The notes under the pieces are model-generated. The model was given only the letters and a program-made list of their open reading frames with translations. It was not told the DNA's origin and ran no database searches. The position numbers were made by a program, and so were the translations under genes. Positions 32,267-39,057 of a stretch of 39,057 nucleotides of DNA are shown here, in pieces (positions within the stretch are counted from its first letter, which is position 1; every line of letters begins with the position of its first letter). This DNA is from Burkholderiaceae bacterium (GTDB taxonomy: Bacteria; Pseudomonadota; Gammaproteobacteria; Burkholderiales; Burkholderiaceae_E): contig JAGXFG010000110.1 in assembly GCA_024637395.1 (NCBI GenBank), positions 1-39,057 on the forward strand, written 5' to 3'.

Positions 32267-32872
32267 ATGAGCAGGCCGATCAAGCGCGGCCACTACAGCG
32301 GTTTCACCTTGCTGGAACTGCTGGTCGCGATCGCGCTGATGGCGATACTGGCGGTCCTGTCCTGGCGTGGCCTGGACTCGGTATTGCGCAGCCGCACCAA
32401 CATCACCGCGGCGTCCACCGAGTTGAGCTCGCTGGTGGTGGCTTTTTCCCAGATGGACGAGGATCTGCGCAGGACCTGGCCGGTTCGGCTGCTCGGGGTG
32501 GCGCAGCCGGCGATTCGCTTCGAGCGCGTCGACGGCAGCGATAGCTTTGCCCTGGTGCTGTTGCGCGAGGCCGGGGCGGTCCCGGGACTGCAGCGGGTCA
32601 CTTACCGGCTCACCAACGGCGTTCTCGAGCGCGGTTTCGCCGCTTGGTCGACCGCCAACATGACGGGCCTCGCGAGCGCTTCCGGGGACGATTTCACCTG
32701 GCAGCCCATCCTGGACCGGGTGGAGTCGGTCGAGTACCGGGCCTGGGTGCCGTTTCGGGGCTGGGTGGCCGGCACCGGAGATATTCCCGGCAAGGAACCC
32801 GTGAGCGGGCTCGAAGTCATCGTGCAGCACGGTGGCGAACGGCTGGTGCGGGTCTTCGCGGTCAAGGACTGA
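32267..32872 (+). CDS. gspJ: type II secretion pseudopilin J
   Basis: A 201-residue minor pseudopilin with leader cleavage after Gly12, before FTLLELLVAIALMAILAVLSW. GspJ features are GLDSVLRSR near the helix end and the later RVESVEYRAW. It pairs with GspI and GspK at the pseudopilus tip. The ATG at 32267 lies 7 bp after the gspI stop, and the gspK ATG follows the gspJ stop by one base. Confidence 0.88.
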   Translation: MSRPIKRGHYSGFTLLELLVAIALMAILAVLSWRGLDSVLRSRTNITAASTELSSLVVAFSQMDEDLRRTWPVRLLGVAQPAIRFERVDGSDSFALVLLREAGAVPGLQRVTYRLTNGVLERGFAAWSTANMTGLASASGDDFTWQPILDRVESVEYRAWVPFRGWVAGTGDIPGKEPVSGLEVIVQHGGERLVRVFAVKD

Positions 32873-32873
32873 A

Positions 32874-33818
32874 ATGGCGCGCGAACCTTCATTCGGAGAC
32901 CGTGGGGCTGCCCGGGGCGTGGCGATAGTCAGCGTCTTGCTGGTGGTGGCGCTGGCGACCATGATCGTGAGCGCGCTGTTCTTTCGCGAACAGGTGGCGG
33001 TGCGTTCGGTCGAAAACCGGATGCTGCTGTCACAGGGCCGCTGGATCGAGCGCGCCGCGCTCGACTGGGCCAAAGTCATTCTGCTTGCCGACGCCCGCTC
33101 GGGGGCGGTCGATCACCTCCAGGAGCCCTGGGCGACGCCGGTGGCCGAAACCCAGCTCGACGAGACGGTCACTGCCGGCGCCAGGCTGCGCGAGGGTGAC
33201 CGCTCGGCGCTGCTGATGGGCCAGATGTTCGACGCCCAGGCGCTCATGAACCTGACCAGCCTGGAGTTGGGCGGCAAGCCATCGGCAGTCCATCTGGACG
33301 CGCTGCGCCGGTTGCTCGAGATCCTGCGCTTGCCGGCCAGTCTCGCCGATACCGTCACCGAACGAGTGGTGCTGTCGCGCCAGCACCTGGTCGACGGCAA
33401 GCCAGTTCCGCCAACCGCGCTGCCGCTGCAACGCCCCGAAGATCTGCTGGGAACGCCCGGTTTCGATGAGGAAACGGTTGCGGCCTTGTCGCCGTTCGTT
33501 GTATTTCTTCCACGAGCGACCCCAATTAACCTGAATACCGCTTCCCCCGAGGTGCTCGCCGCAACCGTGCCGGGGATCGATCTGGCAGCCGCGCAGCGCT
33601 TCGTGGCCAAGCGTGAGCGGACATTCTTCACGAATCTGGCCACGGCGCGGGCGCAGTTCGACAATAATCCGCCGCTCAGCAGCCAGCTATTTTCGGTCGG
33701 GTCAAACTACTTTATGGTCCATGGAATGGTACGCTTCGGGCGCGTCGAGTCGGTCAGCGACACGCTGCTCGAGCGTAACGGGCAACGGGTCGAGGTGGTA
33801 TGGCAACGACGCTATTAG
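32874..33818 (+). CDS. gspK: type II secretion pseudopilin K
   Basis: A 314-residue minor pseudopilin. Leader cleavage is likely after Gly15, before VAIVSVLLVVALATM. Position +5 is Ser, not Glu, as is usual for GspK, the tip subunit. The large periplasmic domain has the helix-hairpin-like TPINLNTASPEVLAATVPGI. It follows gspJ by one base and is followed by a hairpin before gspL. Confidence 0.9.
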   Translation: MAREPSFGDRGAARGVAIVSVLLVVALATMIVSALFFREQVAVRSVENRMLLSQGRWIERAALDWAKVILLADARSGAVDHLQEPWATPVAETQLDETVTAGARLREGDRSALLMGQMFDAQALMNLTSLELGGKPSAVHLDALRRLLEILRLPASLADTVTERVVLSRQHLVDGKPVPPTALPLQRPEDLLGTPGFDEETVAALSPFVVFLPRATPINLNTASPEVLAATVPGIDLAAAQRFVAKRERTFFTNLATARAQFDNNPPLSSQLFSVGSNYFMVHGMVRFGRVESVSDTLLERNGQRVEVVWQRRY

Positions 33819-33831
33819 CAGATCGGTGCGG

Positions 33832-33850
33832 CGGGACGCCTGACGTCCCG
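33832..33850 (+). repeat. 7-bp hairpin between gspK and gspL
   Basis: CGGGACG, CCTGA, CGTCCCG form a stem-loop in the 58-bp gap, the longest gap between gspG and gspD. No T-run follows. It could be an mRNA-processing or partial-attenuation element rather than a full terminator. Confidence 0.45.
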
Positions 33851-33876
33851 GCCCAGCCGAAGGCACGGACAAGGAC

Positions 33877-35133
33877 ATGACAGCGACAAACATTCGAAAG
33901 GGAGAGTCGTTCATCTGGCTGCCGCCACGCTCGGTAGGGGAGCGGGCGTTTGCCACTGAACCGCTCCTGGTGGCACTGTTGCTCGGGCCGGACGGGGCAG
34001 GGTACCAGCGTATCAGTCTTGACGCGCTGCCTGCACTCAACTCCGTGACGCTGCTTTTTGACGCCCGCGATGTGGCCTTGTTGCGAGCGAAGGTGCCGCC
34101 GCTGTCGGGGGCGAAACTGCGCTCGGCGCTGCCCAATCTGGTCGAAGACCAGTTACTGCAGGATGCGAGTTCGTGCGCCTTTGCGCTCGGGCCGCCGACT
34201 GGTTCCGAGGGCGAGCGCCTGGTGGCAGTGATCGACCGCAATTGGCTGGAATTTGTGCTCGGAGCGTTCGAGCGCCGCGGCGTCAAGGTGCAGGCGGCCT
34301 GGCCGGCGCAATTGGCGCTGCCGATGACCGGCAAGGGCAACTGGTCGCTGCTGTGCCTGCCCGACGGACTTGCACTGCGCAGCGACACTGCTGCCGGGCT
34401 CGGCTGGCCGGCGGCCGAAGACGCGCAGGGACGCCAGGAGGCGCTGATCAGCCTGCTCGCCAGCGCTGGCAAGTGCGCCGGCGGCAAGGTGGTGGTGTTT
34501 GCCCACGACGATGACTGGCATGAGCCGATCGAAGGCGCGTTGGCGGCTCTGGAACTGACGCTTGATGGCAATATGCACCGGATGCCGGCGCCGCAGCCGG
34601 CCGCTGTCGATCTCCTCGCAGGGAGGACGCGGCGGGGTGCGTTCAGCTGGCTCCATGACATCAATTGGCGGGCCTGGCGCTGGCCCGGCGCCCTGGCGGC
34701 GGCTGCGCTGGCCGTCTGGCTGGTGGGGTTGAATGTGCACTGGGCCCAGCTGGCCCAGGAGCGCGACGAACTGCGCGGTGCGCTCGAGACCAGCTTCCGG
34801 CGCACTTTCCCGGAGGCCAAGGTAGTGGTCGATCCGGTGCTGCAGATGGAACGCGAAGTGGCTGCGCTGCGGACCCGCTCGGGACAAAGCGGTCCGGGCG
34901 ATTTCGTGCCCCTGCTGGCGCGTCTCGGCCAGGCGCTGGGCGCGCAATCGCTCGATGCCCTGGAGTCGGTTGACTATCGCGACGGTGCGCTGCGGGTGAA
35001 GTTCCGTGCTGCCGTGGTGCAGACCAGGGCGGCGCGCGACAGCCTGCTCGAAGCCTGCCGCAGGGTCGGGCTGCGGCTTGAGTTTGACCAGCCCCGCGAG
35101 TCTTCGCTCGCGGCCGCGGTCAAGGTAATGTAG
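33877..35133 (+). CDS. gspL: type II secretion protein L
   Basis: A 418-residue protein. The cytoplasmic actin-like domain (about 1-250) has VTLLFDARDVALLRAKVPPLSGAKLRSALPNLVEDQL. A single helix (about 270-290) then leads to a periplasmic ferredoxin-like domain (about 340-410). It anchors the ATPase GspE to the membrane and pairs with GspM. The ATG at 33877 begins MTATNIRKGE. The order L, M, N is the usual one. Confidence 0.88.
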   Translation: MTATNIRKGESFIWLPPRSVGERAFATEPLLVALLLGPDGAGYQRISLDALPALNSVTLLFDARDVALLRAKVPPLSGAKLRSALPNLVEDQLLQDASSCAFALGPPTGSEGERLVAVIDRNWLEFVLGAFERRGVKVQAAWPAQLALPMTGKGNWSLLCLPDGLALRSDTAAGLGWPAAEDAQGRQEALISLLASAGKCAGGKVVVFAHDDDWHEPIEGALAALELTLDGNMHRMPAPQPAAVDLLAGRTRRGAFSWLHDINWRAWRWPGALAAAALAVWLVGLNVHWAQLAQERDELRGALETSFRRTFPEAKVVVDPVLQMEREVAALRTRSGQSGPGDFVPLLARLGQALGAQSLDALESVDYRDGALRVKFRAAVVQTRAARDSLLEACRRVGLRLEFDQPRESSLAAAVKVM

Positions 35134-35143
35134 GAGCCGGCCC

Positions 35144-35641
35144 ATGATTGAAACCCTGCTGCAGAAATGGCGCGCTCTGGCGCGGCGCGAACGGCGTATG
35201 GTTGCCGGGGGCCTCACGGTAATAGTGCTGGCCCTGATCTACCTGCTGCTGGTCGAACCAGCGACGGTTGGGCGGCGTGAAATCTCCATGGAGTTGCCGG
35301 GCTTGCGAGCGCAGGTCAGCCGCCTCGAACTGCTTGCCGGGGAAGCGCGCCGCCTGGCCAGCGCTCCGGCCGTGGTTGATTCCAGTTCCCAGTTGCGCGA
35401 GCGCGTCGAGCAATCGGCCGCCAGCGCGGGGCTGGGCGCGATTGCGCAAGTTGGATTGGCTGGCGAACGGATCGAGGTGAAGGCGAAGGGTGTGCCGTTT
35501 GCGACACTGGTGGATTGGCTTGATTCGGTGCTGCGGGAAACTCGGGTGCGGGTGGTCGATGCAACTGTGTCACGGGACTTGCAGCCGGGACTGGTAAGTG
35601 CGCGGCTGGTGCTGGAAGTGCCGCGCGGGGAAACGCGTTGA
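35144..35641 (+). CDS. gspM: type II secretion protein M
   Basis: A 165-residue protein with one membrane helix (about 19-39) and a periplasmic ferredoxin-like domain (about 80-160). The start LLQKWRALARRERRMV is typical of GspM. It binds GspL. The ATG lies 10 bp after the gspL stop. Confidence 0.88.
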   Translation: MIETLLQKWRALARRERRMVAGGLTVIVLALIYLLLVEPATVGRREISMELPGLRAQVSRLELLAGEARRLASAPAVVDSSSQLRERVEQSAASAGLGAIAQVGLAGERIEVKAKGVPFATLVDWLDSVLRETRVRVVDATVSRDLQPGLVSARLVLEVPRGETR

Positions 35642-35693
35642 GCGCTGGTGGAGAGACGATGGTGATGCACTGGCCGCTGGTGGAGGGAGAAAG

Positions 35694-36488
35694 TTGAAGA
35701 CGGTCCGCTGGATCGGCATCCTGATTGCGGCCCTGCTCGGGGCGGCGGTCGCGCTGGCGGCGTTTGCGCCCGCCAGCCTGGCCGACGCCGCGCTGCGCAG
35801 TGCCACCTCGGGGCGGCTGGCGCTGGCCGAGACCACCGGCACGGTATGGCACGGGAGCGGGCGGATCGTCCTGATCGACGTGGCGCGGGCACGACCGGAG
35901 AGTGCCGGCAGCAGGCCGCCAGTACTCGTCGGGGTCGCTATTCCGGGCCGGCTCGAATGGGAATTGCGCGCGTTGCCATTGCTGGTCGGAGTGGTTGACG
36001 CGGCCTTCCGGCTGGAGGGTATGGCGGCGCCTGTGCGCCTGGCAGGAAACCTCAACGAGGTCAGGATCGGTGCCGGCGGCTTTGCCCTGCCGTCGGTCGA
36101 GCTGGGGCGGCTGGGTTCGCCTTGGAACACTTTCAGACCGGTCGCTTCGCTGGCGTTGCGGTGGGAAGGAATGGCGTTCCGCAGCTCCGGTTTCGAGGGA
36201 CGCGCGACGATCGAATTGCGCGATCTGGCATCGGCACTGAGTCCGGTCCGGCCGCTCGGCAGCTATCGCATCGAAGTGGTGGGCAGTGGCGCCAGCACAG
36301 CTGTAACGATGGCGACGATCGCCGGACCACTACAACTTACCGGTGACGGGAGCTGGAATGCCCGCACGGGCCTGAGGTTTCGCGGCCTGGCGCGTTCCGA
36401 CCCAGTCGAGGAAGCCAGGATCAGGTCTTTTCTGAATCTGGTGGGAAAGCGTGAAGGCGACGCTACGGTTATTACAATAGGACAGTGA
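35694..36488 (+). CDS. gspN: type II secretion protein N
   Basis: A 264-residue protein with one N-terminal helix (about 5-25) and a large beta-rich periplasmic domain (SGRLALAETTGTVWHGSGRIVL is characteristic). The start is most likely TTG at 35694, with GGAGGGAGAAAG just before it; no ATG fits. GspN occurs in only some type II systems and its role is unsettled. Its stop overlaps the GTG of gspD. Confidence 0.85.
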   Translation: MKTVRWIGILIAALLGAAVALAAFAPASLADAALRSATSGRLALAETTGTVWHGSGRIVLIDVARARPESAGSRPPVLVGVAIPGRLEWELRALPLLVGVVDAAFRLEGMAAPVRLAGNLNEVRIGAGGFALPSVELGRLGSPWNTFRPVASLALRWEGMAFRSSGFEGRATIELRDLASALSPVRPLGSYRIEVVGSGASTAVTMATIAGPLQLTGDGSWNARTGLRFRGLARSDPVEEARIRSFLNLVGKREGDATVITIGQ

Positions 36489-38938
36489 ACAGGAGCATGA
36501 CAGTGGATAAGCGGCGCGAGCAGGGGCCCGGTTGGAGGCTTGGACGGATTGCCCCACGGGTTCGATCGGTGATCTCGGCTGGTCTCCTGGTGCTGGGACT
36601 ATTGGTTATTCCGGCCTGGTCGGGCCTGGGCGGCAGCGCGCAGGCCGCAACCGGGGACCATCCCATAGCCGCCAAGGTGCCGGGCAAGAAGGCAACCACG
36701 GTTGCGACGAACAAGACAGGCGCGCCGGCGACCAAGCTGGCGCAGGCCAATGGCACCAAGCCGCGGGTCCAGACTGGCAAGCAGATCACGCTCAACTTCA
36801 AGGACGCCGACATCCAGTCGGTGATCGGCGCTTTCGGTCATCTGCTCAACCGGACTTTCGTGATCGATCAGCGCGTGGTTGGCAAGATCACCCTCGAAAC
36901 TCCCAAGCCGATTGCGCTTTCCCAGGCCTACGAGATGCTGCAGTCGACCTTGCGCCTGCACGGTTTCGCCATCGTCGACAGCGGATCTTTCGCCAAGGTC
37001 GTGCCCGAGGCTGATGCCAAGCTCCAGTACGGGCCGGTCACGGTCGGGGAGCAGGCGGCGCGCGGCGGCGACCAGATCGTCACCCAGATCTTTCGCATCA
37101 ACTACGAATCGGCAACCAACCTGGTGCCGGTCCTGCGCCCGTTGATCACCGCCAACAACACCATTACCGCCTACGCCAACAACAATTCGCTGGTGGTAAC
37201 CGACTACGCCTCCAATCTGCAGCGCATCGCCCGGATCATCGCGACCATCGACAGTCCGTCGACCAGCGAAGTCGAAGTCGTGATCCTCAAGAACTCGGTA
37301 GCGACCGACGTCGCGGTTTCGGTCTCGAAACTGCTCGACGAAGTGCAGCGCGGCGGCGCCCCCGGATCGAGCGATGGCGGCAAGGTGATCGTGCTGGCTG
37401 ACCCGCGCGTCAACTCGATCCTGATCCGTTCTTCGAGCGTGGCCAAGGTGAATCTCGCCAAGACGCTGATCGCCCGGCTCGACCAGCCCGGCGACGACAA
37501 GGGCAACATCCACGTCGTCTATTTGCGCAACGCCGAGGCGATCAAGCTCGTCGAAACGCTGCGGGCGGTGCTGGGTGACGGCTCGGGCGGATCGGCAACC
37601 AGTGCCAGCAAGTCGGTCTCGTCGCTGGCGCAGCCACCGGCAACGTCGGGTGCCGGCAACGGGACACCTGCGCCACTGCAAGCCAGTTCGCAGGGTCCGG
37701 TATCGATCTCCGCCGGCGGCGCCATAATCGCCGCCGACCCGAGCACCAACTCGCTCATCATCACCGCTCCGCTGCCGGTCTACCGCAATCTGCGGACCGT
37801 GATCGAGCGCCTCGACACCCGCCGGGCGCAGGTCTACATCGAATCGCTGATCGTCGAGGTATCGGCCGAGAAGGCAGCGGAACTCGGCATCCAGTGGCAG
37901 TTTCTCAATGCACCGGAGGGCGCGACCCGGGTGATCGGCGGCACCAATCTGCCGGCCAGAGGGGCGGGCGGCAACATTCTTGACGCCACCACCAACCTGG
38001 GCGCAATCGGCCAGGGACTGAACCTGGGGATAGTGCGCGGCACGACGACCCTGCCTGGGGTCGGCACGGTGCTCAATCTGGGCGTGCTCGCCCGGGCGCT
38101 CGAGAACGATGCCAACGCCAACATCCTGGCGACTCCCAACCTGCTCACGCTCGACAACGAGGAGGCGCGGATCATCATCGGCCAGAACGTCCCGTTCGTT
38201 ACCGGGTCGTACTTGCCCCCGACCAACGGTGGCACCTCCAATAGCCCCTTCCAGACCATCGAGCGCAAGGACGTCGGCACCACGCTGCGGGTCAAGCCGC
38301 AGATCTCGGAGAATGGGGCGGTCAAGATGGCGATCTTCCAGGAGGTGTCGAGCGTGCTGGACGCATCGCTGGCAGCCGGGCTGATCACCAAGAAGCGCTC
38401 GATCGAATCGAACGTGCTGGTCGACGATGGCCAGATCGTGGTCCTGGGCGGCCTGATCGAGGAGACGATCCAGGACGGTACTCAGGCGGTTCCCGGTCTG
38501 GGGTCGCTGCCAGGTATCGGCCAGCTGTTTCGCTACGACACCCGCAAGCGGGTCAAGACCAACCTGCTGGTGTTCCTGCGCCCGGTTATCGTGCGTGACA
38601 CCCATGCCGCCTATCGGGTGACGGCCGATCGCTACGACTACATCCGCCAGTTGCGCGGCGACTCGAGGGTGCCCGAGCACTGGTTGCTGCCCGACATGCC
38701 GCAGACGGACATGCCGAACTTGCCGGTGCCACCACAAGGGCCGCCGGCCGACGGCAAGCAGGGCAGCGCGCCGTCCGCGCCACCGCTGCTCGCGCCCGCA
38801 GCTGCCCGGAGCGGTTCGCCCCAATCGCTGGCCGAGATCGTGGCCGGGCGAGCCGCCCCGGCGGCTGCGCCCGCGGCCAGGCCGGAGGTAGCGGCGCCGC
38901 CGGCGCGGTCGTTTGAGCCAGATCTTTATGTCAACTAG
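36485..38938 (+). CDS. gspD: type II secretion secretin D
   Basis: An 817-residue secretin. A long N-terminus with a hydrophobic signal region (about 30-50) is followed by an N0 domain (about 98-178, ITLNFKDADIQSVIGAFG), then N1-N3 domains (about 190-450, with a Ser/Ala-rich insertion near 365-410). The secretin domain (about 455-735) has VYIESLIVEVSAEKAAELG, VPFVTGSYLPP, VVLGGLIEE and VPGLGSLPGIGQLFRYDT. The tail is Pro/Ala-rich. It forms the outer-membrane channel. Starts possible are GTG 36485 (overlapping gspN), ATG 36497 and GTG 36503; the last has the best AGGAG spacing. It follows gspN and precedes gspE. Confidence 0.93.
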   Translation: MNRSMTVDKRREQGPGWRLGRIAPRVRSVISAGLLVLGLLVIPAWSGLGGSAQAATGDHPIAAKVPGKKATTVATNKTGAPATKLAQANGTKPRVQTGKQITLNFKDADIQSVIGAFGHLLNRTFVIDQRVVGKITLETPKPIALSQAYEMLQSTLRLHGFAIVDSGSFAKVVPEADAKLQYGPVTVGEQAARGGDQIVTQIFRINYESATNLVPVLRPLITANNTITAYANNNSLVVTDYASNLQRIARIIATIDSPSTSEVEVVILKNSVATDVAVSVSKLLDEVQRGGAPGSSDGGKVIVLADPRVNSILIRSSSVAKVNLAKTLIARLDQPGDDKGNIHVVYLRNAEAIKLVETLRAVLGDGSGGSATSASKSVSSLAQPPATSGAGNGTPAPLQASSQGPVSISAGGAIIAADPSTNSLIITAPLPVYRNLRTVIERLDTRRAQVYIESLIVEVSAEKAAELGIQWQFLNAPEGATRVIGGTNLPARGAGGNILDATTNLGAIGQGLNLGIVRGTTTLPGVGTVLNLGVLARALENDANANILATPNLLTLDNEEARIIIGQNVPFVTGSYLPPTNGGTSNSPFQTIERKDVGTTLRVKPQISENGAVKMAIFQEVSSVLDASLAAGLITKKRSIESNVLVDDGQIVVLGGLIEETIQDGTQAVPGLGSLPGIGQLFRYDTRKRVKTNLLVFLRPVIVRDTHAAYRVTADRYDYIRQLRGDSRVPEHWLLPDMPQTDMPNLPVPPQGPPADGKQGSAPSAPPLLAPAAARSGSPQSLAEIVAGRAAPAAAPAARPEVAAPPARSFEPDLYVN

Positions 38939-38973
38939 ACCGACGCGAAACGATTCCTGGCCCCGACCCTGAC

Positions 38974-39057
38974 ATGGCTACCGTCTCCCCAGCGCGCTTT
39001 GTTTCATACGGCTTCGCCCGTGCCAACCAACTGCTGGTGAGCGCGGAGTCGGTTGAC
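38974..39057 (+). CDS. gspE: type II secretion ATPase E, start only
   Basis: The 28 visible codons begin MATVSPARFVSYGFARANQLL, and the SYGFARAN section resembles the N-terminus of GspE ATPases. It starts 36 bp after the gspD stop. The rest is outside the window; a gspF gene is expected next but not seen. The call rests on this short stretch and the gene order. Confidence 0.65.
   Translation, partial: MATVSPARFVSYGFARANQLLVSAESVD

Noticed and set aside
34153-35217. 354-residue minus-strand frame
   Set aside because: Antisense to gspL, no motif.
36599-38824. 741-residue minus-strand open frame
   Set aside because: It is antisense to gspD, which has clear secretin motifs; composition shadow of GC-rich DNA.

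Overview
The window is a piece of a GC-rich proteobacterial chromosome, most likely a betaproteobacterium. The evidence is an E. coli-sized FadE, a complete-looking gsp type II secretion cluster with gspN, a tRNA-Arg with encoded CCA, thyA-folA, a TRAP transporter and an octaheme HAO-family cytochrome. Genus cannot be fixed from the sequence alone. Most of the window is strongly GC-rich, but roughly the first 3.3 kb is visibly AT-richer.

Region 1 (1-5133) is a signalling block: a truncated membrane histidine kinase leaving the window on the left, a divergent FeeM-like acyltransferase, and a large membrane PAS-GGDEF-EAL protein. Region 2 (5152-10878) is mostly acyl-CoA metabolism: thiolase, acyl-CoA dehydrogenase, hot-dog thioesterase and a PaaG-like enoyl-CoA hydratase/isomerase. 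It is followed by a HAD-UbiA fusion and a tiny membrane protein. Region 3 (10893-15471, minus strand) is a TRAP uptake system (dctP, a terminator, dctQ, dctM) with an amidase and the tiny membrane protein downstream. Region 4 (15694-23130) holds FadE, an SDR, a cysteine synthase-like enzyme, a nitronate monooxygenase-like flavoprotein with an added cysteine cluster, an FMN-dependent 2-hydroxyacid oxidase and a GYD-domain protein.

Region 5 (23131-25106) is the most unusual. A single gene fuses an AbiEi-type antitoxin module to a Fic enzyme that has a canonical active site and an internal inhibitory motif. It is preceded by three repeats at exactly 24-bp spacing, the last overlapping the start codon, and it ends about 55 bp from the 3' end of a tRNA-Arg(CCU). 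Together these look like a self-contained, self-regulated toxin/antitoxin-type or defence gene at a classic integration site.

Region 6 (25223-28780) has a TPR protein and an octaheme cytochrome c of the hydroxylamine oxidoreductase family. A divergent orphan secretin follows whose signal peptide is missing; an in-frame TAG stands where it should begin. Region 7 (28821-39057) is folA and thyA, then the type II secretion genes: gspC on the minus strand, divergent gspG-H-I-J-K-L-M-N-D on the plus strand, and the first codons of gspE at the right edge. Tight overlaps (GTGA) suggest translational coupling at folA/thyA and gspH/gspI, and possibly gspN/gspD; dctQ/dctM and the ECH/thioesterase pair overlap similarly. 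No insertion sequence, CRISPR array or rRNA was seen.
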